DNA of 55,130 bases from Bacteroidales bacterium (GTDB lineage Bacteria; Bacteroidota; Bacteroidia; Bacteroidales; F082): NCBI GenBank assembly GCA_017553625.1, contig JAFZKP010000015.1:1-55130 (forward strand), given 5' to 3'. Under the pieces are notes generated by a model. The model had not been told where the DNA came from, ran no database searches, and saw only the letters and a program-made list of their open reading frames with translations. A program made the translations under genes and the position numbers. Below, in pieces: positions 1 through 9,429 of this stretch. How positions within the stretch are numbered: the first letter of the stretch is position 1; every line of letters begins with the position of its first letter.

Positions 1-650
1 CTGTCGAGTTCTTTCTGAATGTCTTTTTCATGACATTTCAGCTCTGCCAGATGGCGCTCTTTCTTCTCAATCTCATATCTCAAAGCATCGATTTTCTTCT
101 CGACAGTCGAATAATCGCTTTCCGGAGCAGGGAGTTCCTTCAACGGAAATTCATAGTTCTCATCATCGGAAACCACCACGAAATAAGTGTACGCGCCGAC
201 GGTCGAGACTTCACTCAAAGCGTACTGCGACTGCCATTCAGGATTCATCGCTGAAGTCTTTGCCTTGTAGAAATGCAACTTCAGACCGCGTTCCTCGAGT
301 TTCTTGAAGTTATTGATGTTGAACTTGCCCCAAGGTTTGAGTTCCTCCCACTCTTTCACAAGCTGATTCACCTGCGCCTCAGCCATTTCTTTCTCATTGA
401 TAGTATCAATGACGTTGGAAGCGAGGTCACCATAAACCTTTTCGGCAAATTCCGCAGGTGTCACATCCTTCAGCAATGACAAGGCTTTGCGGAAGGTTCC
501 CGCTTTCGATGACAGATATTCAGACTTCTCATCGACAGGCTTGGTTGAACGGGTGATGTCGACCACGCCCACGCCCTGCAGTTTCTTGAGAAAATCCTCG
601 ATGTCGCCGCTCAGCAGGATGAAATTATATTTCGTCATTTCAGTTACCAT
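1..650 (-). CDS. atpI: V-type ATPase subunit I, N-terminal part (runs off left edge)
   Basis: This is the membrane stator subunit I (a-subunit homologue) of the V/A-type rotary ATPase, which links the peripheral stalk to the proton or sodium path. About 216 codons are visible, and the gene continues beyond base 1, so the membrane half is not seen. The visible part is the cytoplasmic N-terminal region: it opens with the family-like MVTEMTKYNFILL and a GVGVVDITRS stretch, then becomes a charged helical coiled-coil ending in KEKxRHLAELK-type sequence. The ATG at 650 overlaps the subunit D stop by 11 bp; an in-frame ATG at 638 would avoid the overlap and is a reasonable alternative. It is the last visible gene of the operon; subunit K (the proteolipid) is expected just outside the window. 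The family assignment rests on the N-terminal sequence plus operon position. Confidence 0.85.
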   Translation of the reverse strand, partial: MVTEMTKYNFILLSGDIEDFLKKLQGVGVVDITRSTKPVDEKSEYLSSKAGTFRKALSLLKDVTPAEFAEKVYGDLASNVIDTINEKEMAEAQVNQLVKEWEELKPWGKFNINNFKKLEERGLKLHFYKAKTSAMNPEWQSQYALSEVSTVGAYTYFVVVSDDENYEFPLKELPAPESDYSTVEKKIDALRYEIEKKERHLAELKCHEKDIQKELD

Positions 651-1254
651 GCTCTGCCTCCTCTTCTTCAAGTATGTGTTTGTTTTTCACGATTTTCTGA
701 GAAGCTTTGGAGAGGTTCTCCTCATCCTCCATAAATCGTTTTATCTTACGTATGGCTTCGTTATAGCCAGGTATCTGCACCTTTTCATAAAGGTTGACTT
801 TCTGAGTGGTCTTTTTTCTCTGGTAATCCAAAACCCGACTCACTTCGATGTAGATTTCAGACTCAATGCCAAGCTGTGCAAGGTTTTTCAAGATTTGTAC
901 GCCGTCGGCATACCACATCGGCTTGGTAAAGAGGTTGATGTCTTTCACATCGTAAAGCACCTCTTCCAACGCCGGCACCGCCACGCCAGCCACTTTCACA
1001 GTCTTAAGCTTGACATCGGTCACGGAAATCAGTCCTGGCTCAAACTCATTCCAAAGGCGAACCATGTACTCATACGATTTGAGCTCGGTCTCCAGTTGCG
1101 CGACAAGACTCTCTGAATGTTTCTTTGCTTTCTTCACCTCAAGGCGCAACGCACTCTCCTTGCTTTTCAGCGTCGGAAGCGCACGAGTACGCGTCTTGAG
1201 CTGTTTGTTCAGCTCGTTCAGCGAATTCTTGTTATATTGGAATTTTATTGCCAT
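640..1254 (-). CDS. atpD: V-type ATPase subunit D (central stalk)
   Basis: A 204-residue protein with the expected length and shape of the V/A-ATPase D subunit, the rotor shaft turning inside the A3B3 catalytic head. The first ~70 and last ~80 residues are long charged helices (N-terminal KNSLNELNKQLKTRTRALP, C-terminal EEENLSKASQKIVKNKH-like), which form the antiparallel coiled coil; the middle ~80-120 is the globular tip. The N-terminal MAIKFQYNK is typical of Bacteroidota members. It lies 29 bp after subunit B and overlaps subunit I by 11 bp, in the order A-B-D-I usual for the phylum. The 29-bp gap to B is made almost entirely of a heptamer repeat (see the repeat at 1261-1288). Confidence 0.93.
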   Translation of the reverse strand: MAIKFQYNKNSLNELNKQLKTRTRALPTLKSKESALRLEVKKAKKHSESLVAQLETELKSYEYMVRLWNEFEPGLISVTDVKLKTVKVAGVAVPALEEVLYDVKDINLFTKPMWYADGVQILKNLAQLGIESEIYIEVSRVLDYQRKKTTQKVNLYEKVQIPGYNEAIRKIKRFMEDEENLSKASQKIVKNKHILEEEEAEHGN

Positions 1255-1260
1255 AAAATA

Positions 1261-1288
1261 GTTTAAAGTTTAATGTTTAAAGTTTAAA
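1261..1288. repeat. Four tandem GTTTAAA heptamers
   Basis: The atpB-atpD junction consists of four heptamers, GTTTAAA GTTTAAT GTTTAAA GTTTAAA. The right end enters atpB, and the TAA stop of atpB (1284-1286) is part of a heptamer. Seen directly; function unknown. Confidence 0.85.
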
Positions 1289-2615
1289 GCTTGGCTTCGC
1301 CTTTCCAATATTTTTCGATCAATTTCTCTTTAAGACCTGTTTCAGCCTTGGTGAAATACTTACCAAACAACTCCCAGGCAGTGTCGAGCATCTCTTCGAT
1401 GGAGATGTTGACATCGATAGCGAGGAGTCTGGTTGCGTATTCCTTAGCGTAGTCGAGGCAGCGCAGGTCGTAGTCGCTCAAGTCGAAGCCGTTTTCAAGC
1501 TTCGTTTTTGCGTTGGCGGCATCGGCGTAGAGACGAACCGAAGTGTTCATCACGGCGCTGTGGTCCTCACGTGTCTTCTTGTTCTGCACCAGCTGTTTCA
1601 AACGTGACAGCGAGCGGAACGGGTCAACGATGACCTTGCCGGAATCCGGGTCGGCACGCAGGAAGAGCTGTCCCTCGGTGATGTAACCGGTGTTATCCGG
1701 GATAGCGTGCGTGATATCGCCGTCGTTCAAAGTGGTGACAGCGATGATGGTTATGGAACCGCCATCAGGAAGCTGCACCGCCTTCTCGTAAATCTTCGCC
1801 AAGTCAGAATAGAGCGAACCAGGCATTGAGTCCTTCGAAGGAATCTGATCCATACGGTTCGACACGATACTCAGAGCGTCGGCGTAAAGCGTCATATCTG
1901 TAAGAAGCACAAGCACTTTCTCGTTTTTATCGACAGCGAAATACTCAGCGGCGGTCAGTGCCATGTCAGGAATCAAAAGACGCTCGACAGGCGGCTGGTC
2001 GGTGGTATTCACGAAGCTGATGATTTTATGTAAAGCACCAGCGCTCTCAAATTCATGTTTGAAAAACAGGTAATCGTCATTGGTCAGACCCATACCGCCA
2101 AGGATAATCTTATCGACATCGGCGCGGAGAGCCACCATGCTCATCACCTGGTTATATGGCTGGTCAGGGTTGGCGAAGAAAGGAATCTTCTGACCTGTCA
2201 CCAGCGTGTTGTTCAAGTCGATGCCCGCGATACCTGTAGGAATCAGCTGTGAAGGCTGACGACGTTTGTAAGGGTTCACGGAAGGACCGCCAATCTGGCG
2301 TTTCTCGCCTTCCACGGCAGGACCGCCATCGATAGGCTCGCCATAGGCGTTGAAGAAACGTCCCGCGAGGTCGTCGCTCACGTTCAGTGACGGCGGCTCG
2401 CCAAAGAAAGTCACTTCGGCATTGGTTGGGATGTCCTCTGTGCCACCGAACACCTGCAGCGTCACGTTCTTGTCCTTGATTTTCACGACCTGTGCCAGAC
2501 GACCTGCCACAATAGCGAGCTCATCGTTTGCAACTCCTTGAGCCTCAAGGGTTACTGTCGCCTTAGTAATGGCGGTCAGCTTGGTATATATGCGTTGAAA
2601 GGCTTTCTCACTCAT
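1284..2615 (-). CDS. atpB: V-type ATPase subunit B (non-catalytic nucleotide-binding)
   Basis: A 443-residue B subunit of the V/A-type ATPase, alternating with subunit A in the hexameric head. The fold order is N-terminal beta barrel (1-75), RecA-like domain (about 75-350) and C-terminal helical bundle. It has no Walker A: where A has GxxGxGKT, this protein reads FFANPDQPYNQV, as expected for the non-catalytic subunit. Family motifs include GRFFNAYGEPIDGG, IPTGIAGID and DMTLYADALSIVSNR. The start MSEKAFQRIY overlaps the end of subunit A by 8 bp, indicating translational coupling for the 3:3 stoichiometry. The stop codon falls in a heptamer repeat array. Confidence 0.96.
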   Translation of the reverse strand: MSEKAFQRIYTKLTAITKATVTLEAQGVANDELAIVAGRLAQVVKIKDKNVTLQVFGGTEDIPTNAEVTFFGEPPSLNVSDDLAGRFFNAYGEPIDGGPAVEGEKRQIGGPSVNPYKRRQPSQLIPTGIAGIDLNNTLVTGQKIPFFANPDQPYNQVMSMVALRADVDKIILGGMGLTNDDYLFFKHEFESAGALHKIISFVNTTDQPPVERLLIPDMALTAAEYFAVDKNEKVLVLLTDMTLYADALSIVSNRMDQIPSKDSMPGSLYSDLAKIYEKAVQLPDGGSITIIAVTTLNDGDITHAIPDNTGYITEGQLFLRADPDSGKVIVDPFRSLSRLKQLVQNKKTREDHSAVMNTSVRLYADAANAKTKLENGFDLSDYDLRCLDYAKEYATRLLAIDVNISIEEMLDTAWELFGKYFTKAETGLKEKLIEKYWKGEAKL

Positions 2616-4353
2616 GTTTAAGTTCCTCCTTTAACTGTCCAAGATATTTTTCAAATTGCTCTGACTTGTATTCCGAATAGTTCATCTGACGGCAGATGTT
2701 AATCAAGCCCTTGAAATACGTAGTGCATTCCTCGAAGTTGTCGAATTTGAATGAACGGTCGCAGATTTCAAGAATCAAATCAAGCATGAATTTCTGACGT
2801 TCCAATGGCGTTGAGCTGTCGATTTCGTCGAAAGCGTCTTGCTGAAGTATCACAAAATCAACAAGTTCCGACTTCCAATACTGTTCATGGTATGACATCG
2901 GCACGCCGTCGTCGCCCAAGATGTTGATTTGCTCGTATGCATCTTTACCTTTGCGGATGACATATTTCGTCTTGATGACTTTATCGACCCAGCCTTTTTC
3001 AATCTTATTGTCAAGATATTCAATAATTTCAGGATATTCGAGATATTTTGAATAAGAATCGACAGGGTCGACTGCAGGATAACGTTTCTTATCGGCGCGG
3101 TTCTGCGAAAGTCCGTAGAAGCAACGTGCAGCCTTCTTCGTCGACTCGGTGACAGGCTCTTTCAGGTTACCGCCAGCCGGCGACACTGTTCCGATGAATG
3201 TGATTGAACCCGACTGACCGTTGTTCAATTTAACGTAACCCGCTCTCGCATAGAAGTTTGAGATGATTGCCGAGAGGTCGACCGGGAAGCCGTCCTGACC
3301 TGGAAGCTCTTCCAGACGGTTACTCATCTCGCGCAATGCCTGTGCCCAACGTGATGTGGAGTCAGCGAGCAGAAGCACCTTCATTCCCATGGCGCGGTAG
3401 TATTCGCCGAGAGTCATTGCGGTGTAAACAGACGCCTCACGGGCAGCCACCGGCATGTTGGACGTGTTGCAGATGATGATGGTACGTTCCATCAACGAAC
3501 GACCGGTGTGTTTATCTTTAAGTTCCGGAAATTCCGTGAATATCTCCACCACCTCGTTAGCACGCTCGCCGCATGCCGCCATGATGATGACGTCGGCGTC
3601 GGCTTGTTCAGCGAGGGCGTGTTGAAGCACTGTCTTGCCGCATCCGAAAGGTCCCGGGATGAAGCCCGTGCCGCCTTCCGCGATGGGGTTCAACGTGTCG
3701 ATGGTACGCACGCCTGTCTCCATCACCTTGAACGGGCGCGGTTTCTCGACGTAGCCGCCGATAGCGACCTTGACAGGCCATTTCTGCATCATCGTGACGT
3801 TCACGTCTTCGCCGTCGGCGTTTGTCAAGACTGCGATGGTGTCTGTGATTTTGTATTGTCCTGCATCCGCCACCTTTTTCACGGTGTAAGTTCCTTCGAA
3901 CGCGAACGGCACCATGATTTTATGAGGCAGCCAGCCTTCCTTCACCTCGCCGAGCCAGTCGGAAGCGACGACTTGGTCGCCAGCCTTTGCCAAAGGCGTG
4001 AAATCCCAAAGCTTCTCCTCGTCCAGCGGCTTGGTGTATTCGCCACGTTTCAGGAAGACGTCTTCCATGGTGGCAAGGTTGTTCTGCAGACCGTCGTAGT
4101 TGCTCGAAAGCAGACCAGGTCCGAGTGTGGCTTCAAGCATGTAGCCCTTGAATTCCACCGGACAGCCTATCGTCAGTCCGCGGGTGCTCTCATACACCTG
4201 CACCGACGCCTTGTTGCCGTTCACCTTGATGACTTCCGCCATCATCTTGACCCCGTTGAGGTCGATGAGGCAGATTTCATTCTGTGCCACAGGGCCGTTC
4301 ACCTCTACGGTGACCAGGTTTGCAATGATTCCTGTAACTTTTCCTGTTGTCAT
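2608..4353 (-). CDS. atpA: V-type ATPase catalytic subunit A
   Basis: A 581-residue catalytic A subunit of the V/A-type ATPase, which binds and hydrolyses (or makes) ATP at the cytoplasmic head. The order is N-terminal barrel (1-70), the A-specific non-homologous bulge (about 110-195), the nucleotide-binding domain with Walker A GPFGCGKT at 234-241, the conserved DSTSRWAQALREMSNRLEE segment, and the C-terminal helical domain. Length is normal for bacterial A-type subunits. It follows DUF2764 with a 76-bp gap containing a hairpin (4384-4412), and overlaps subunit B by 8 bp. The direction of ion flow and the coupling ion cannot be read from this subunit. Confidence 0.97.
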   Translation of the reverse strand: MTTGKVTGIIANLVTVEVNGPVAQNEICLIDLNGVKMMAEVIKVNGNKASVQVYESTRGLTIGCPVEFKGYMLEATLGPGLLSSNYDGLQNNLATMEDVFLKRGEYTKPLDEEKLWDFTPLAKAGDQVVASDWLGEVKEGWLPHKIMVPFAFEGTYTVKKVADAGQYKITDTIAVLTNADGEDVNVTMMQKWPVKVAIGGYVEKPRPFKVMETGVRTIDTLNPIAEGGTGFIPGPFGCGKTVLQHALAEQADADVIIMAACGERANEVVEIFTEFPELKDKHTGRSLMERTIIICNTSNMPVAAREASVYTAMTLGEYYRAMGMKVLLLADSTSRWAQALREMSNRLEELPGQDGFPVDLSAIISNFYARAGYVKLNNGQSGSITFIGTVSPAGGNLKEPVTESTKKAARCFYGLSQNRADKKRYPAVDPVDSYSKYLEYPEIIEYLDNKIEKGWVDKVIKTKYVIRKGKDAYEQINILGDDGVPMSYHEQYWKSELVDFVILQQDAFDEIDSSTPLERQKFMLDLILEICDRSFKFDNFEECTTYFKGLINICRQMNYSEYKSEQFEKYLGQLKEELKHE

Positions 4354-4383
4354 ATTATATGGTATTTTTATTTTCTTTTTAGC

Positions 4384-4412
4384 CCCCAGGTCGCGCTACG
4401 CTTGACCAGGGG
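4384..4412. other. Intercistronic hairpin between DUF2764 gene and atpA
   Basis: Nine-base arms (CCCCAGGTC at 4384-4392 and GACCAGGGG at 4404-4412, one mismatch) enclose an 11-base loop. It lies inside the operon and has no T-tract on the transcribed strand, so it is more likely an RNA-processing or stabilising hairpin, or a repeat, than a terminator. Confidence 0.6.
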
Positions 4413-4420
4413 TAATTATT

Positions 4421-4439
4421 GTATCGTCTCTACGAGACG
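4421..4439. repeat. Partial palindromic element supplying the DUF2764 stop codon
   Basis: GTATCGTCTCTAC followed by GAGACGG forms a hairpin CGTCTC-TAC-GAGACG. It carries the CGTCTCTAC end found in the 28-bp palindromes elsewhere in the window. On the gene strand, the TAG stop of the DUF2764 gene (4430-4432) lies in the hairpin loop. It could be a remnant of a longer element. Confidence 0.5.
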
Positions 4440-5023
4440 GTTTTTACTCCCGCGAAGGTTCCGCGAACCTCCTTCACCAACTTCCTGAACATCTCCTCTC
4501 CTTTTTCCTTGTCGAGCTCAGCCCAACGTTGCACGGTCTTGGCTTTCGCCAGAAATGCGAGGATGGTGTTCATGTTGAAATTATCCAATCGTGCTATGTC
4601 GCTCGCCTTTTCCCACTTCAGCTCGTCAATCTTCTGCTCACGAAGCACGAAGTCGGCGTTGGCAAGGATTTCTTTAATCTGGCTCTCCTCATCGAAATCG
4701 GCTTCAGGCATAGGCACAAAGTAATCGTCGCCCTGCTTGCCGAGACGCTTTGCGAGATACGCCACCTTCATGTTGCGCAACCTGCCGTCGAAGTCGAAAT
4801 ACTCGCGAATGAAACGGTTCTTGCTTGCTGCAGCCTTGGCGTAGAAATCAGCACCCAGAGTCTCCTCATTGAAGCCTTCTTCAAAGAGCTCTACCAGCTG
4901 TTGGTCTTTCTCAGAAAGAAGCTCCATTATAGACTCCTTCGTGGCAGCATAGTCGAAATTCGTGTTCTCGAAACCTGCTGTCAGCTCCGGCAGACTCGCC
5001 ACTATATAGACATAGTTATCCAT
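4430..5023 (-). CDS. DUF2764 family protein of the V-ATPase operon
   Basis: A 197-residue soluble protein without signal peptide, rich in charged helices, opening MDNYVYIVASLPEL. It resembles the DUF2764 family, which in Bacteroidota sits between V-ATPase subunits E and A; the position here is the same. Its role is not established. By position and helical content it may act like subunit C (the socket linking rotor and membrane ring), which is otherwise missing from these operons; this is inference. Start and stop are tightly coupled: its ATG shares one base with the stop of subunit E (TGATG). Its last residues (VKTVS) and the TAG stop come from a CGTCTC/GAGACG hairpin resembling the window's palindromic elements. 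Confidence 0.85.
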   Translation of the reverse strand: MDNYVYIVASLPELTAGFENTNFDYAATKESIMELLSEKDQQLVELFEEGFNEETLGADFYAKAAASKNRFIREYFDFDGRLRNMKVAYLAKRLGKQGDDYFVPMPEADFDEESQIKEILANADFVLREQKIDELKWEKASDIARLDNFNMNTILAFLAKAKTVQRWAELDKEKGEEMFRKLVKEVRGTFAGVKTVS

Positions 5024-5634
5024 CAGCCGAAGAGGATTTTCTTTGTTGCCGGGCGCAAGTAATTGGCTATGAGTTGCATAAACTCATCGTCGGTGAACTG
5101 TATGACGTAGCCGCCGTCTTTCGGAGCCACCTTGAAGCCGCCGCCGAGTTTCTTGTTGAAGCTCACGTTGACCTCGCTCTTGAACATCTTGCCGATTTCA
5201 TTTTTCACAAAAGGCTCAACCTCGGCTTTCATCGCCTCAGGCAGAATGAGATCCAATGCCACTGGCGAGGCGTTGTCAGGGTTGAACGCCTTCACGATGT
5301 CTTTCACCAGTTCCTTGACGAAATCGGCGGAGCTTAGATTTGTTTTAACACCTTGTTCTGCGGCGCTCGTCACCACCATCTTCTCAATCTCCTGCTTAGT
5401 GACGGCGATGCTCTGTGTCGCTGCCATCTTCACATCTGCGTTGACTTTCGTCTTGAGTTCCTCAGCCTCTTTATTAGCCTGATTTACAATACGTTCAGCC
5501 TCGGCTTTTGCGTCGTCGAGAATCTTCTCGGCCTCTTTTTTGGCATTTTCCACGATTTCAACAGCGTCGTGATTAGCCTTTTCGACACCCTGTTCGTAGA
5601 TTTTCTTTGTTAAAATATCAAGTTTGTTATCCAT
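5023..5634 (-). CDS. atpE: V-type ATPase subunit E (peripheral stalk)
   Basis: A 203-residue subunit E. The first ~75 residues form a long Ala/Glu/Lys-rich coiled coil (NAKKEAEKILDDAKAEAERI region), the peripheral stalk helix that pairs with subunit G/H or the I subunit. The C-terminal ~90 residues form the globular domain contacting the top of A3B3. Length and layout match the family. It starts 11 bp after the gyrB stop, so the V-ATPase operon is probably read from the gyrB promoter unless an undetected promoter lies inside gyrB. Its TGA stop overlaps the next ATG by one base. Confidence 0.9.
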   Translation of the reverse strand: MDNKLDILTKKIYEQGVEKANHDAVEIVENAKKEAEKILDDAKAEAERIVNQANKEAEELKTKVNADVKMAATQSIAVTKQEIEKMVVTSAAEQGVKTNLSSADFVKELVKDIVKAFNPDNASPVALDLILPEAMKAEVEPFVKNEIGKMFKSEVNVSFNKKLGGGFKVAPKDGGYVIQFTDDEFMQLIANYLRPATKKILFG

Positions 5635-5645
5635 AACTGTAAGTT

Positions 5646-7601
<1,956 letters not shown>

Positions 7602-7646
7602 TTAACTATATTCTTTCAATTATTATTTCAATTTTCTAAAACCATG

Positions 7647-7676
7647 CAAAGGTAAGAAATTTCTTTGAAATAACAA
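7647..7676 (-). promoter_or_regulatory. Bacteroidota-type promoter of gyrB
   Basis: On the minus strand, TTG (7674-7676), a 19-base spacer and TACCTTTG (7647-7654) match the Bacteroidota consensus TTTG-N19-TAnnTTTG. The predicted transcript would start about 40 bases before the gyrB ATG. Confidence 0.75.
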
Positions 7677-7737
7677 TAAAAAAAATGACGTATTTTTAGC
7701 TTTTTTTGCCCAAAAAAACGTCGTTTTAAGAAAAATT

Positions 7738-9429
7738 TCAGAAGCGGTATTTTATACCGACGAAAGCCTCAAAACCAAGGCTCGGATAGTCGTAATAAAG
7801 CTTGTATTTGTCGTGGATAAGGTTGTGTATTTCAATGAAAGCCGTGAAATCGTCCTTGATCTGATAATCTGCGCCAAGCTGTATGTCGTAGGCAGGTCCG
7901 AAACGCACCTCCCTCTTGTCGGTCGTCACAGCCCAACGTCTGCCCAACACCTTCATGGCGGCATTGAGTTTCCAGGCCTCGGCAAGCTGGTAATCCCCCC
8001 GCAAAGTAACGGTAAATGTCGGTTTGTACCACGCCTTCCCGTAAAGATATTCCTCTTCAGGAGCCAAATCTTTAATCACCGGATGTGTCGTGAAGCTGTT
8101 AAATGAAAAATCAGCTGCAAAACTCAGCTTCTCCATTGCTTTCCAACGCACATCGGCAAGAAAACTAACAATGTCCCAATCCTGGAAAACCAAATCAAAA
8201 GTCTCAAGATGATAAATCGTCTCGTCTTCATCGTAAGAGGCATAAAAATCATAGTCAGGCACAAAGAACACGCTGTTTTTAATATCACGGTAACGCACGC
8301 CCACATGCGCGTCAATATTGTTGGCAATCTTAGCCTTGACACCACCTTGGAAGTCAATCTTGGTCTTCTCGTAACCGAATTCGCTGAAGTTCGAGAAATT
8401 CGTCGTCACAAAAGGATTCTCGGACACGATATCGGCAAAAGTGTTGATTTTCGTTTTTCCGCCAAACTTTGCATAGAACTCAAGCACGTTGTCAAGCACA
8501 AAAATGCTGCCCCAAACATCGGGATAAAGCCCCACATTGTCGCCGGTCTTGAAGTCGATGCGGACACCGGCATGGAGATGGTAGAAATCACCGCTCATCG
8601 TGAAATACGGATTCACCGAGAAAAGCATCTGCCCCTGATAAATGTTGTTGTAATTCAACTCCACATCAGCCGCAAAAGTCTGCAAGTCGTTGACATTCTT
8701 GTCACTGATCCAGTTGTCGGAATAAGCCAGATAAACATTCGCGTTGAACTGGTTCTCCCTGGTGCCGCCCATAATCCACGTGGTACGATAATCACCGCCG
8801 ATTTCATTGTAAATGTTACGGTAGCTCGAACCGCTCGCGAGCCATTTCGCGCCAAGATTCAGAGAATGGATGTTACGTCCGTGCGGATTTTCACCCTCGT
8901 AAGCGCGCAGATGGTACATGTCGTATTTGTAATCGACAAAAGAACGCAGCTGCCCTCTCTTGAACTTGTTGACAGCCATCACGTTAAAGTTGTTATTCAT
9001 GAACGACGACTTTTTATAGTCGTTCATTTCGAGCCACGACGAATAATGCTTCACACCCACGCCAAGGCTCATGTTTCTCGACAAATCGGAGTAATGACGG
9101 AACAGGAACACTGGCGAGAGATTCGTTCCGATGGCGGCTTTCAGGAAATTGTCCTTCCCTTCCACGCCGTAGTCCGCCTTATAGCTGACTGCGCTCATCG
9201 TCTCGACATCCATCTTGTAATTGTAGTTGAAATCCCTTGCGTCGACTTTATATGCAGGGATGTCAAACTCGTTTTCAGGCATCTCCGGCATCTTCAGCAA
9301 ACGCTCGGAACGTTTAATCTGAGGGCGGTATGAGCTTTCCACCGTCACCTGCTCGTTATGCTGCTGTGCGACGGCAACGATTCCGATAAAAACGAATAAT
9401 ATACTTATTATCAATGATTTGTTTTTCAT
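7738..9429 (-). CDS. Outer-membrane beta-barrel protein (TonB-receptor-like, no plug)
   Basis: A 563-residue exported protein: a signal peptide (about 1-21, cut near VAVAQQ), a short proline-rich N-terminal segment (QVTVESSYRPQIKRSERLLKMP) and then alternating beta strands to a terminal aromatic GIKYRF typical of outer-membrane barrels. Many database relatives are called TonB-dependent receptors, but there is no recognisable plug domain or SusC carboxypeptidase-like domain, so I call it only a barrel protein. Its ATG overlaps the TGA of the upstream TPR gene (ATGA), so the two are translated together and probably act together at the outer membrane. Substrate unknown. Confidence 0.75.
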   Translation of the reverse strand: MKNKSLIISILFVFIGIVAVAQQHNEQVTVESSYRPQIKRSERLLKMPEMPENEFDIPAYKVDARDFNYNYKMDVETMSAVSYKADYGVEGKDNFLKAAIGTNLSPVFLFRHYSDLSRNMSLGVGVKHYSSWLEMNDYKKSSFMNNNFNVMAVNKFKRGQLRSFVDYKYDMYHLRAYEGENPHGRNIHSLNLGAKWLASGSSYRNIYNEIGGDYRTTWIMGGTRENQFNANVYLAYSDNWISDKNVNDLQTFAADVELNYNNIYQGQMLFSVNPYFTMSGDFYHLHAGVRIDFKTGDNVGLYPDVWGSIFVLDNVLEFYAKFGGKTKINTFADIVSENPFVTTNFSNFSEFGYEKTKIDFQGGVKAKIANNIDAHVGVRYRDIKNSVFFVPDYDFYASYDEDETIYHLETFDLVFQDWDIVSFLADVRWKAMEKLSFAADFSFNSFTTHPVIKDLAPEEEYLYGKAWYKPTFTVTLRGDYQLAEAWKLNAAMKVLGRRWAVTTDKREVRFGPAYDIQLGADYQIKDDFTAFIEIHNLIHDKYKLYYDYPSLGFEAFVGIKYRF

